A DNA stretch of 64,000 bases from Spirosoma linguale DSM 74 (GTDB taxonomy: Bacteria > Bacteroidota > Bacteroidia > Cytophagales > Spirosomataceae), in NCBI GenBank assembly GCA_000024525.1, contig CP001769.1, forward strand, positions 5,675,001-5,739,000, in the 5' to 3' direction. Positions 31,537-40,475 of the stretch are shown here, one piece after another (position 1 is the stretch's first letter; every line of letters begins with the position of its first letter). The notes beneath the pieces are model-generated. The model searched no databases, had not been told where the DNA came from, and saw only the letters and a list, made by a program, of their open reading frames with translations. The position numbers and the translations under genes are program-made.

Positions 31537-33249
31537 ATGAACCTGAATATAAACGCGCAAAAAGCCCAAACCTACGACGCCATCGTGGTGGGTTCCGGTA
31601 TGACGGGGGGCTGGGCCGCTAAAGAACTCACCGAAAAAGGATTGAACGTGCTGGTGCTGGAACGCGGCTACGAAATCAAGCACGTTGAGGATTACAAAAC
31701 CGCCATGCAGGACCCCTGGGAGTTCGAGCACCGGGGCAAAATCACGACGGTAGCCGCCGAAGAGCACTATGCCAGTATGTTCTTCTCGGCCAAAGAGGGC
31801 AGCCAGCTCAATTTCACCAACGACAAAGAGCACCCGTACATCCAGAAACGGCCATTCAACTGGATTCGGGGCTACCATACGGGCGGCAAATCGCTGATTT
31901 GGGGCAAACACACGTACCGCTGGAACCGGGAAGATTTCATGGCGAATGCCAGGGAAGGACTCGGCATCGACTGGCCCATTCGCTACGAAGACCTGGTGCC
32001 CTGGTACACCTATGTCGAAAAGTTCGTGGGTATCAGCGGGCAGGCCGAAGGGTTATCCGTTTTGCCGGACAGCACCTTTCTGCCGCCTATGGCGATGACC
32101 GCTCCGGAGATGCACTTCAAAAAATCGGTCGCGCAGAAGCTGAATCGTCCCATAACGATGGGTCGGGTGGCACACCTTACCAAACCGCAACCCTGGCATA
32201 CGGCGGTGGGTCGGGCGAGTTGTCAGTTTCGGAACCGCTGTACGCGGGGCTGTCCGTTCGGTGCTTACTTTAGTTCGCTGGCAGCTACCTTACCAGCCGC
32301 CCGAAGCACCAACCGGCTGACGATCCTGCACAACGCCATTGTAAAAGAGATTATCCTAGACGATCACGCCCAGAAGGCCAAAGGCGTGCGGGTTATTGAC
32401 CAGAACACACTGGAAGTCCGGGATTTCTACGCCAAAGTGATTTTCCTGAATGCGGGAACAATCGGCTCTACGTCGATTCTGATGAACTCAAAATCGGCCC
32501 GTTTCCCGAACGGCCTGGGCAACGACAGCGATCAGTTGGGGCGAAACCTGATGGACCACCACCTGGCCGTTGGGGCCAGAGCCGATATTCCCGGCTTTGA
32601 AGACGATCACTATTTCGGAGCGCGTCCGGGCAGTTTGTACATCCCGCGCTTCCGCAACTGGGGCAACGACAAAAAACGCGACTACCTGCGTGGCTTCGGC
32701 TACCAGGGCGGAGCCTCCCGCGCCGACTGGGCGAGGGGTGGTACGGAGCCGGGTTTCGGTGCGGACTTCAAGAAACGCATGACGCAGCCCGGCCCCTGGA
32801 AAATGAGCCTCACCGGTTTCGGCGAAGTGCTGCCCGATCCGAACAACCGCTTCTACCTCAGCCCCGATAAGACCGACAAATGGGGTCTGCCACAGGTGGT
32901 GTTCGACGCCGATTTCAGTGCCAACGACCGGGCCATGCGGAAAGATATTATGAACGACGGCGCCGAAATGCTGGAAGCTGCCGGTTTCAAGAACGTTACT
33001 ACCTACGACAACCCGGCGGCACATATGGGGCTGGGTATCCACGAAATGGGAACCGCCCGCATGGGCAAAGACCCGAAAACGTCGGTACTGAACAAGTACA
33101 ATCAGGTACACACCTGCAAAAACGTATTTGTGACGGATGGATCAGCCATGGCGTCGGCCTCGAACGTAAACCCCTCGCTGACCTACATGGCCCTCACCGC
33201 CCGGGCTGCCAGCTATGCTGTAGCGCAACTGAAAGCGAAGAGTTTATAA
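31537..33249 (+). CDS. GMC-family FAD oxidoreductase (sugar/alcohol dehydrogenase large subunit)
   Basis: 570 residues. The FAD-binding Rossmann motif VVGSGMTGGWAAKEL lies near residue 16, a Cys-rich loop (CQFRNRCTRGCPFGAYFSS) in mid-protein, and the C-terminal GMC domain has the active-site His in HMGLGIHEMGTARMG and Asn in ASASNVNPSLTYMA. It oxidises a sugar, polyol or gluconate in the periplasm and passes electrons onward. Pairing with the subunit-3 gene just upstream is the standard Bacteroidota arrangement. No cytochrome subunit is adjacent; the acceptor is unknown. Confidence 0.92.
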   Translation: MNLNINAQKAQTYDAIVVGSGMTGGWAAKELTEKGLNVLVLERGYEIKHVEDYKTAMQDPWEFEHRGKITTVAAEEHYASMFFSAKEGSQLNFTNDKEHPYIQKRPFNWIRGYHTGGKSLIWGKHTYRWNREDFMANAREGLGIDWPIRYEDLVPWYTYVEKFVGISGQAEGLSVLPDSTFLPPMAMTAPEMHFKKSVAQKLNRPITMGRVAHLTKPQPWHTAVGRASCQFRNRCTRGCPFGAYFSSLAATLPAARSTNRLTILHNAIVKEIILDDHAQKAKGVRVIDQNTLEVRDFYAKVIFLNAGTIGSTSILMNSKSARFPNGLGNDSDQLGRNLMDHHLAVGARADIPGFEDDHYFGARPGSLYIPRFRNWGNDKKRDYLRGFGYQGGASRADWARGGTEPGFGADFKKRMTQPGPWKMSLTGFGEVLPDPNNRFYLSPDKTDKWGLPQVVFDADFSANDRAMRKDIMNDGAEMLEAAGFKNVTTYDNPAAHMGLGIHEMGTARMGKDPKTSVLNKYNQVHTCKNVFVTDGSAMASASNVNPSLTYMALTARAASYAVAQLKAKSL

Positions 33250-33300
33250 ATTAATAAACAACACTAAAGAAGAGTACACCCCTACCATCCGGACTTAGCC

Positions 33301-33323
33301 CCTCCCCTGTTTTTCAGGGGAGG
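33301..33323 (+). terminator. GC-rich hairpin after the GMC gene
   Basis: CCTCCCCTG (33301-33309) pairs with CAGGGGAGG (33315-33323) around a T-rich loop, 52 bp after the stop. Confidence 0.5.
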
Positions 33324-33359
33324 GCCGCGACGGCGTACCGTTTGGGGTGGGGTAAGTTT

Positions 33360-33429
33360 CTCTGTGTGCTGTTAGCCTGACATGTTAGGTTTCTTAAAAC
33401 CTAACATGTCAGGCTAACAGCACACAGAG
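33360..33429. repeat. Long perfect inverted repeat, first of a hairpin cluster
   Basis: Two perfect 33-bp arms (33360-33392, 33397-33429) surround CTTA. Smaller hairpins follow (GGTCAGTTTTAAGAAACTGA at 33440-33462 and GGTTTCTTAAAACC near 33501). All share an apex of the type GTTTCTTAAAAC. The 321-bp gap 33250-33570 holds nothing else recognisable apart from these and the leader of the next gene. Confidence 0.7.
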
Positions 33430-33570
33430 GTTTTGAGAAACCTCGCTGGTCAGTTTTAAGAAACTGACCACACGACACACGATACACAGACCGAGGATAC
33501 GGTTTCTTAAAACCTCTCCGCTCCCAACTTTAACCCCTACCTTGCATCTCCAACCATCCATTTCACATAA

Positions 33571-34542
33571 ATGCCATCTTCTCTTATTATTGGTGCGGGT
33601 ATGGCCGGTCTGGCTGCGGCCCGCAAATTGAGTACTCAGGGGTGGGATGTGGTCGTACTCGACAAAGGTCGGGGTGTGGGCGGGCGACTGGCAACCCGGC
33701 GCATCGAACAGGCCAAAGCCGATCATGGGGCACAATATTTCTCGGCGACTACACCCGAACTCCAGGAACTCGTTCAGGAATTACTAGCCGATAAAGTCAT
33801 TACCGAATGGAAGCCAACACAACCCAGTCCGGCCGATACAGTCTTCAAAAAACCGCATTATGTGGGAGTTGAGGGCATGAACGCGGTAGCCAAAGCGTTG
33901 AGCAAAGACCTGACCGTGCGAACTGCCGAAACCGTTATTTCTTTCCGTGTCGAGGAGAACCAGTGGCTTGTCGAAACGGAATCAGGCGGGCAATACCGAG
34001 CCGATGCGTTGCTCATCACCATTCCGGCTCCGCAGGCACTAGCCCTCATCGAGAAGAGTGGATTTCCGATAGTATCGGCGGATAAATCGGTTCTTTCGGC
34101 CATTCGTTACCAACCCTGCATCGCGGTCATGGTGGCACTCAACAAGCCGAGTCTCCTCCCCGCCCCCGGTGCCGTTCGCTACGAAACCAGCGATATTGCC
34201 TGGGTCGCCGACAACGCACAGAAAGGCATTTCGCCCGGTCAGCCCTCCGTCACCATACACGCCAGCGCCGACTTCAGTCGAACGCATTTCGACGGTGACC
34301 TCAACGCCATTGGCCAGCAATTGGTCGATCAGCTACCCGACTTGATTCCTGCCGACAACATCAGCACCGTTCAGGTACACCGCTGGCGCTACAGCCTGAC
34401 CGACCAGCGACACCCGGCCCCGTTTCTGAAAGCCGAAGCCCCGCTTTCGCTTCTCTTTGGTGGTGATGGTTTCGGCAAAGGCAATGTAGAAGGGGCGTTT
34501 ACGTCGGGGCTGGCGATGGCTGGTTGTACCGCGAATCTTTAG
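33571..34542 (+). CDS. NAD(P)/FAD-dependent amine-oxidase/renalase-like oxidoreductase
   Basis: 323 residues. The N-terminal dinucleotide site is IIGAGMAGLAAARKLSTQGWDVVVLDKGRGVGGRLATRR, with the GGRL pattern and acidic D at the end of strand 2 typical of renalase-like FAD proteins. The Gln/His-bearing block KADHGAQYFSATTPEL and the C-terminal FAD block LSLLFGGDGFGKGNVEGAFTSG complete the fold. Bacterial homologues oxidise dihydronicotinamides or unknown amines in the cytoplasm. No signal peptide. Single gene between repeat-rich gaps. Confidence 0.85.
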   Translation: MPSSLIIGAGMAGLAAARKLSTQGWDVVVLDKGRGVGGRLATRRIEQAKADHGAQYFSATTPELQELVQELLADKVITEWKPTQPSPADTVFKKPHYVGVEGMNAVAKALSKDLTVRTAETVISFRVEENQWLVETESGGQYRADALLITIPAPQALALIEKSGFPIVSADKSVLSAIRYQPCIAVMVALNKPSLLPAPGAVRYETSDIAWVADNAQKGISPGQPSVTIHASADFSRTHFDGDLNAIGQQLVDQLPDLIPADNISTVQVHRWRYSLTDQRHPAPFLKAEAPLSLLFGGDGFGKGNVEGAFTSGLAMAGCTANL

Positions 34543-34568
34543 TCCGCACTACAGTTAGTTTAACGTGA

Positions 34569-34695
34569 CCTATAAGATTTTCACTCTGATTATAAGCAGA
34601 TTGACGTGCCGTAGGTACGTAATGTTTGTAGTATAGGGTGGTCGTGTACTCGGCTACCCTATACTACAAACATCCAACCGCTACGCGGTCAAAAA
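34569..34695 (+). repeat. Dispersed intergenic repeat, copy 1
   Basis: A 127-bp element running from CCTATAAGATTTTCACTCTG to CCGCTACGCGGTCAAAAA. It contains GACGTGCCGTAGGTACGTAA and a hairpin TGTTTGTAGTATAGGGT / ACCCTATACTACAAACA. A longer copy lies at 40170-40363. The rest of this gap (34543-34835) shows nothing else. Confidence 0.75.
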
Positions 34696-34835
34696 TCTAA
34701 TAGTTCATAGTCTTGTTTTAGCCTGACGGCTGCGCGAGCTAAAGAACCACCATACGAGGTGACAAAGAGTAGAATACGACCAAAATAATCTCTGTTTTTT
34801 TGAGAACCCGTCGTGTTCACCCCTGCCCTTACCTC

Positions 34836-37001
34836 ATGGAACGAAGAGAATTTATCAAGACCACCGGCCTGATTGGCGGGGCCTATGCGCTGGCGGGTCA
34901 GCCGTTGATGGCCAACGCCTTGTCGCCAACGGAAACGCGCTGGCTCGACGGGCCGATGCGGTGGGCACAATTGGCGTTTGTGGAGCGTGACCCCGGCCAT
35001 TACGACCCCGATTTCTGGCTGAGTTACTTCAAACGGATTCATGCCGACGGGGCTTTGCTCAGTGCCGGGGGCGTGGTCGCTTTTTACCCGACCAACATCC
35101 CACTGCATCACCGAAGCGATTATCTGGGCAACACCGATACGCTGGGTTATCTGGTGGAAGGCTGCAAAAAACAGGGCATAAAAATCATGCTCCGCACCGA
35201 TCCTCATGCCGCCCGCCAGAATGTGTACGATGCCCACCCCGACTGGATTGCGGTCAACGTCGATGGTACCAAACGCCGTCACTGGGCCAATCCCGACTTG
35301 TGGGTCACCTGCTCGCTTGGGCCGTACAACTTCGAGTTTATGCCGCAGGTGAATAAAGAGATCATGGAGCGATTCCAGCCCGAGGGCATTTTCTCGAACC
35401 GATGGGCCGGTCACGACATCTGCTACTGCGAACACTGCACCCGCAATTTCAAAGCGGCTACCGGTCTGGCGTTACCGCAAAAAATAGAACGACTCGACCC
35501 CACCTACCGCAAATGGGCCGACTGGCGAACCAAACGACTGCGGGAAGTATGGGCCTTGTGGGATGCCGGTATTCGGCAACAGCGGCCCGCGTCCCGGTTC
35601 ATCCCCAACGGCTTTCCCGACAAGATCGTCACCGGCAAAGAAGCCGACCTTTTCTTCGCTGATCAACAGGCCCGGCGGGGGCTCATGGCTCCCTGGGCCA
35701 ATGGCAAAGGAGCCAAGGAACTACGCTCGACGCTGGGGATGAAACCCCTGATTGGCATTTTCAGCGTAGGTATCGAAGAAGAATACCGCTGGAAAGACTC
35801 CGTCCAGAGCGACGCCGAAATCCGTATCTGGGTGGCCGAAGGAACGGCCAACGGGATGCGGCCGTGCTTCGTTAAGTTCGGGGGCGACATCTACGACAAA
35901 CGCTGGATGGAGGCCGTGGCAAAGGTCTACGAAGGTTACCACAAAAACGAAAAGTACCTCTGCAATACCGCGTCGATGGCGCGTGTCGGTGTCGTTTACT
36001 CCGAGCAGACCGACCGCAACTACGGCGGCAAACCCTGGCAGCAGAAAAGCAGCGACCACCTCGACGGCATCTACCAGACCCTCGTTGAAAGTCGGATTCC
36101 GTTCGATATGGTGAACGACCGGCTGCTTACGCCCGACGATCTGAAGCGGTTCAAGCTGCTGATTCTGCCTAACATTGCCGCCCTTTCCGATAGCCAGTGT
36201 GCGCAGTTACAAGCGTTCGTCAACGGGGGCGGCAGTCTGATGGCGACCTTCGAAACGTCGCTGTACGACGAAGAAGGCAACCAACGTCCGGACTTTGGTC
36301 TGGCCAACCTCTTTGGGGTGTCGTATGCCGGTAAGGTAGAAGGGCCGATGCGAAACAGTTACCTGCACCTACGCCACGACGCCAAAAACAGCCAGAGCCA
36401 GGCGATTCTGAAAGGGCTGGACGGTACACCCCGCATCATAAACGCCATTCATAAAGTTGATGTAAAGCCTACAGCCACCTTCCCCAGTCCGGTTACGCTC
36501 ATTCCGACCTACCCCGATTTGCCCATGGAAGATGTGTACCCGCGCGTGGCCGAAACCGATACGCGGGAGCTGTATTTGCGGCAAGTGGGGAAAGGCCGCG
36601 TCGCGTACATTCCCGGCGATCTGGACCGCTCGTTCTGGCAACTGCTCAATGTCGATCACGGGCAATTGCTGAGCAACGTCATTCACTGGACCCTCGACGA
36701 AGCGCCCATAGCCGCCGTAACCGGGCCGGGCGTGATCGATGTCAACGTCTGGCGACAGGCGAATTCGATGACCGTCCATCTGGTCAACCTGACAAATCCG
36801 ATGATGATGAAAGGCCCGTTTCGGGAGTTGATTCCGGTGGATGCACAGGTGTCGGTTCAGGTGCCTAAGGGTGCAAAGGTGACGGGCGTAAAACTGCTAA
36901 TGAGCGGGCAGAAGCCCAAATTTGAAAGCAAAAACGGAAAGGTATCGGTAAGCGTGCCGAAGGTTCTCGACCACGAGATTGTGGCGCTGGATCTGGCGTG
37001 A
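34836..37001 (+). CDS. Putative secreted glycoside hydrolase, TIM barrel plus trimerisation-like domain
   Basis: 721 residues from the ATG at 34836, which places a Tat-type signal (RREFIKTTGLIGGAYALAG) at the N-terminus. Residues about 45-400 look like a GH TIM barrel: YFKRIHADGALLSAGGVVAFYP, MLRTDPHAARQNVYDAHPDW, PEGIFSNRWAGHDICYCEHC. Residues about 410-600 resemble the glutamine-amidotransferase-like beta-galactosidase trimerisation domain (LVESRIPFDMVNDRLLTPDDLKRFKLLILPNIAALSDSQ, FVNGGGSLMATFETS). A beta-sandwich tail follows. The substrate is unknown; plant or algal sugars are plausible. Catalytic acids cannot be fixed by eye. Confidence 0.7.
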   Translation: MERREFIKTTGLIGGAYALAGQPLMANALSPTETRWLDGPMRWAQLAFVERDPGHYDPDFWLSYFKRIHADGALLSAGGVVAFYPTNIPLHHRSDYLGNTDTLGYLVEGCKKQGIKIMLRTDPHAARQNVYDAHPDWIAVNVDGTKRRHWANPDLWVTCSLGPYNFEFMPQVNKEIMERFQPEGIFSNRWAGHDICYCEHCTRNFKAATGLALPQKIERLDPTYRKWADWRTKRLREVWALWDAGIRQQRPASRFIPNGFPDKIVTGKEADLFFADQQARRGLMAPWANGKGAKELRSTLGMKPLIGIFSVGIEEEYRWKDSVQSDAEIRIWVAEGTANGMRPCFVKFGGDIYDKRWMEAVAKVYEGYHKNEKYLCNTASMARVGVVYSEQTDRNYGGKPWQQKSSDHLDGIYQTLVESRIPFDMVNDRLLTPDDLKRFKLLILPNIAALSDSQCAQLQAFVNGGGSLMATFETSLYDEEGNQRPDFGLANLFGVSYAGKVEGPMRNSYLHLRHDAKNSQSQAILKGLDGTPRIINAIHKVDVKPTATFPSPVTLIPTYPDLPMEDVYPRVAETDTRELYLRQVGKGRVAYIPGDLDRSFWQLLNVDHGQLLSNVIHWTLDEAPIAAVTGPGVIDVNVWRQANSMTVHLVNLTNPMMMKGPFRELIPVDAQVSVQVPKGAKVTGVKLLMSGQKPKFESKNGKVSVSVPKVLDHEIVALDLA

Positions 37002-37020
37002 GTTGGATCTCTTCTGTGCT

Positions 37021-37129
37021 TCCCGTGGTGTCAGTTTCTCAAAACTGACAAGTGAGGTTTCTCAAAACCTCGTGTCATTAGGTTTTAAGAAACCTCACTT
37101 GTCGGGTTTAAGAACCCGACACCACGGGA
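37021..37129. repeat. Nested palindromic element between glycosidase and lctP
   Basis: The outer arms TCCCGTGGTGTC (37021-37032) and GACACCACGGGA (37118-37129) enclose a second pair, GACAAGTGAGGTTT (37047-37060) and AAACCTCACTTGTC (37090-37103), plus small hairpins with GTTTCTCAAAAC-type tips. It shares these tips with the 33360-33510 cluster and can terminate the glycosidase transcript. Confidence 0.7.
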
Positions 37130-37204
37130 AAAACCTGATGCAACGGAAGCTTATTAGAATAGCCATTAACCCAGTAACTAACAATAACCATTAACCCCAC
37201 CCGC

Positions 37205-38974
37205 ATGACCTGGAAACAAGTAATTGACCCATTCAACAACATTACGTTGTCCGTACTGGTCGCGTTGATCCCCATTCTGTTTATCTTCTGGGCGTTGATC
37301 ATCCGGAAAATGAAAGGCTATCAGGCCAGTTTGGTAGCCACGGGGCTGGCTATGCTCATTGCCACCCTGGTGTATGGTATGCCCGTCGGGCTGGCGCTGC
37401 TGTCGGCGGCACATGGTGCCCTGTACGGCCTGTTTCCGATCTGCTGGCTGGTGATCATGGCGGTTTTTCTGTTCAATCTCACTGTGAAAAGCGGGCAGTT
37501 CGAAATCATCAAATACTTCATGGGGTCCATTACCGCCGACCGACGGCTACAGGGACTGTTGATCGCGTTTTCCTTCGGCTCGTTTCTGGAAGGCACCGCC
37601 GGTTTTGGTGCTCCCGTGGCCATTACGGCGGCCATGCTGGTCGGACTGGGGTTCAACCCGTTGTATGCGTCGGGCATCTGCCTAATCGCCAACACGGCCC
37701 CGGTAGCGTTTGGCTCCATCGGCATTCCCATTACGGTAGCCTCGCAGGTGTCGGGCATTCCCGAGCTACCCATTTCGCAAATGGTGGGCCGGACGCTGCC
37801 CATCCTCTCCGTCATGCTGCCGTTTTATCTGGTCAGCATCATTGCCGGATTCCGAAAAGCACGTGAGATATGGCCTGCGGTGGTGGTGTCGGGCGTTTCG
37901 TTTGCCTTTCTGCAGTATTTTTCGTCCAACTTCCTCGGCCCCGCCCTCCCCGATGTCATCGCGGGATTAGGGTCGATTATCTGCCTGATGACCTTCCTGC
38001 GCTATTGGAAACCGAAAACCATCTGGCGTTTTGATAACGAACCAGCCGCTACAGTCGACACCAGCATCAGCTACACCACTGGACAGGTGATTCGGGCGTG
38101 GTCGCCGTTTATCGTGCTCACGATCATTATCATCTCATGGGGGATGCAGCCGATCAAAGATGTGCTCAATTCGGCGGGGATGTTCCAGTTCGAGTTTCCG
38201 GGTCTGCACAACGCCATTCTGGGCAGCGACGGCAACCCGATACCCAAGCTCTTCAAAGTTAACTACCTCTCAGCAGCCGGAACGGCTATTTTACTGGCAG
38301 CCCTCATCGCTATTCCGCTGGTCGGGCTAACATACCGAATTGGGTTAACCGTCTTTAAAGAAACCATCATCCAGTTGCGGTTTCCCATTCTGTCGGTGGC
38401 CTCGGTGCTGGCCTTCGCCTATATTCTGAACGATTCCGGCATTACGCTCACACTAGCGGCCGTTCTGGCGAGTACGGGTCTGCTGTTCCCCTTTTTCGCC
38501 CCGGTACTGGGCTGGCTGGGGGTGTTCATTACGGGTTCCGACACCTCAGCCAACGCGCTGTTCAGCAAATTGCAGTATGCCACGGCCCAGTCCATTGGCG
38601 TTGACCCGGTGGTGACGGTCGCGGCCAACGTGTCGGGGGGCGTGGTTGGTAAAATGATTTCGCCCCAATCCATTGCCGTAGCAGCCGCAGCCGGGAATCT
38701 GGTCGGCAAAGAGTCGCAGTTGTTCCGATTCACGGTGAAACACAGCTTTTACATGCTGATTTTCATTAGTTTCCTGACGCTGGCGCAGGCTTACGTGCTG
38801 AAATGGATGATTCCGGTCTACGAAATGCTCGACGGTAAGAAAGCCGCCGTCCTGCCGGATTTGACGAAAGGGTATCTGTATCTGGGTATATTAGCCGTGG
38901 TTTTGGTAGGGATTGGGGTTAGTATCAGAGCGATGGCGGGGAAGGATAAACAGATACCGAAGCTGGTTGATTGA
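37205..38974 (+). CDS. lctP: L-lactate permease family transporter
   Basis: 589 residues with about 13-14 hydrophobic segments. LctP family blocks are evident: SFGSFLEGTAGFGAPVAITAAMLVGLGFNPLYA, IANTAPVAFGSIGIPI, a long TM-TM loop near residues 270-300, and SDTSANALFSKLQ ... VSGGVVGKMISPQSIAVA. It imports lactate or glycolate with protons across the inner membrane. The next gene encodes a D-2-hydroxyacid dehydrogenase, so the pair may take up and oxidise a hydroxyacid. Length fits the family. Confidence 0.93.
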   Translation: MTWKQVIDPFNNITLSVLVALIPILFIFWALIIRKMKGYQASLVATGLAMLIATLVYGMPVGLALLSAAHGALYGLFPICWLVIMAVFLFNLTVKSGQFEIIKYFMGSITADRRLQGLLIAFSFGSFLEGTAGFGAPVAITAAMLVGLGFNPLYASGICLIANTAPVAFGSIGIPITVASQVSGIPELPISQMVGRTLPILSVMLPFYLVSIIAGFRKAREIWPAVVVSGVSFAFLQYFSSNFLGPALPDVIAGLGSIICLMTFLRYWKPKTIWRFDNEPAATVDTSISYTTGQVIRAWSPFIVLTIIIISWGMQPIKDVLNSAGMFQFEFPGLHNAILGSDGNPIPKLFKVNYLSAAGTAILLAALIAIPLVGLTYRIGLTVFKETIIQLRFPILSVASVLAFAYILNDSGITLTLAAVLASTGLLFPFFAPVLGWLGVFITGSDTSANALFSKLQYATAQSIGVDPVVTVAANVSGGVVGKMISPQSIAVAAAAGNLVGKESQLFRFTVKHSFYMLIFISFLTLAQAYVLKWMIPVYEMLDGKKAAVLPDLTKGYLYLGILAVVLVGIGVSIRAMAGKDKQIPKLVD

Positions 38975-38983
38975 CCTTTTCCA

Positions 38984-39135
38984 GCCCAAGGCTTTAGCCG
39001 TGGGACCCCAATAAAAACCGGCCGTTCCATACAACCGTTGAAACGGTTTGGCGTCTATGAAAACCGTTGAAACGGTTTAACATTGTCAGGTTTCATATAT
39101 ATTGAATCTATGAAACCCACGGCTGAAGCCGTGGG
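38984..39135. repeat. Hairpins and a doubled palindrome between lctP and the dehydrogenase
   Basis: AACCGTTGAAACGGTTT occurs twice (39033-39049, 39062-39078), and CCCACGGCT/AGCCGTGGG forms a stem at 39116-39135, with an imperfect copy at 38984-39003. They bracket the 232-bp gap. Confidence 0.65.
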
Positions 39136-39206
39136 CTGACACAAAAAATCTGGTCTGGTCTGTTAAAGGACCGTTTATCAATAATACAACCAAGAAAAAC
39201 TCACTA

Positions 39207-40163
39207 ATGAAGATTGTCGTATTAGATGGCTACACCCTGAATCCGGGCGATTTATCCTGGGAAGGTGTTGAAAAACTGGCTGAGGTGACGGTGTATGACC
39301 GAACGCCCGCCGACCAAATCGTGGAACGGGCTCAGGATGCCGACATCGTTTTTACCAATAAAACGCCCCTCGACGCGGCCACCCTCGACCAACTGCCCAA
39401 CCTTAAATTCATCAGCGTACTGGCTACTGGTTTCAACATTGTGGACATCGCCACCGCGAAAAAGAAAGGTGTTGTCGTGAGCAATGTGCCCGGTTATGGC
39501 ACGCCCTCCGTCGTTCAACTGACGTTTGCGTTGCTGCTCGAACTGACCCTGCACGTGCAGCGGCACAGCGATTCGGTACGCGATGGCAAGTGGGCGCGGT
39601 CGGTGGATTTCTGTTTCTGGGATTACCCACTCATCGAACTGGCGGGCAAAACGATGGGCATCATCGGCTTCGGGAGTATCGGTGAAAAAGTGGCCGATGT
39701 AGCCACGGCCTTTGGCATGAACATCATCGGCTCCAAACGGCACCGCACCGATCAGTCGCACCGGCCGAATTTCAAATGGGCCGAGATTCCGGAGTTGCTG
39801 GCGGAGTCGGACGTGGTGAGTATTCATACACCGCTGGTGCCCGAAACGCAGGGGCTTATCAACAAAGAAAATCTGGCCCTGATGAAGCCCTCGGCCTTTC
39901 TGCTCAACACCTCGCGCGGACCGATCATTGTGGACCAGGATTTAGCCGATGCGCTCAACAACGGCGTCATTGCCGGTGCCGGAATCGACGTTTTGTCCAA
40001 AGAACCGCCCCTACCCGACAACCCGCTATTTACGGCCAAAAACTGCCTTATCACCCCACATATCGCCTGGGCCACCACCGAAGCCCGCGCCCGACTTATG
40101 GCCATTACGGTCGAGAACCTGGCCGCGTTTCTGGATGGCAAACCGGTGAATGTGGTGAATTAG
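39207..40163 (+). CDS. D-2-hydroxyacid dehydrogenase (glycerate/lactate type)
   Basis: 318 residues. The NAD-binding Rossmann motif GIIGFGSIGEKVA lies near residue 152. Catalytic residues of the family are visible: Arg in NTSRGPIIVD, Glu in IDVLSKEPP and His in ITPHIAWAT. The family reduces 2-ketoacids or oxidises D-2-hydroxyacids (glycerate, lactate, hydroxypyruvate) in the cytoplasm. Its position after lctP suggests work on an imported hydroxyacid, though LctP mostly carries the L-isomer, so the link is loose. Confidence 0.9.
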   Translation: MKIVVLDGYTLNPGDLSWEGVEKLAEVTVYDRTPADQIVERAQDADIVFTNKTPLDAATLDQLPNLKFISVLATGFNIVDIATAKKKGVVVSNVPGYGTPSVVQLTFALLLELTLHVQRHSDSVRDGKWARSVDFCFWDYPLIELAGKTMGIIGFGSIGEKVADVATAFGMNIIGSKRHRTDQSHRPNFKWAEIPELLAESDVVSIHTPLVPETQGLINKENLALMKPSAFLLNTSRGPIIVDQDLADALNNGVIAGAGIDVLSKEPPLPDNPLFTAKNCLITPHIAWATTEARARLMAITVENLAAFLDGKPVNVVN

Positions 40164-40169
40164 TAAAGA

Positions 40170-40363
40170 CCTACGAGGTTTTCACTCTGATTACAAGCAG
40201 ACTGACGTGCCGTAGGTACGTAATGTTTGTAGTATAGGGTGGTCATGCACTCGACTGGCGTGCCGTAGGTACGCAATCAATCAACTCGTTGCGTACCTAC
40301 GGCACGCCAGGTGGTCCCAAACCGCACTTTTCTACAAACATCCAACCGCTACGCGGTCAAAAA
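40170..40363 (+). repeat. Dispersed intergenic repeat, copy 2 with an inserted hairpin
   Basis: Matches the 34569-34695 element at both ends (TTTTCACTCTGATTACAAGC at left; CTACAAACATCCAACCGCTA at right), but the middle carries extra DNA. The extra DNA contains a perfect 21-bp inverted repeat (40256-40276 with 40289-40309) built on GTGCCGTAGGTACG. It occupies most of the 312-bp gap 40164-40475. Confidence 0.75.
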
Positions 40364-40475
40364 GCTCATAGTCCGCGTTGAATTAGTAACCATGTCTGGG
40401 CCAAGCCGCTACGGTGGACCATTCCAGCTTGGCCATTGTCATAAAAAAGGTAACACTGCCAAGCTCCACATTTAT

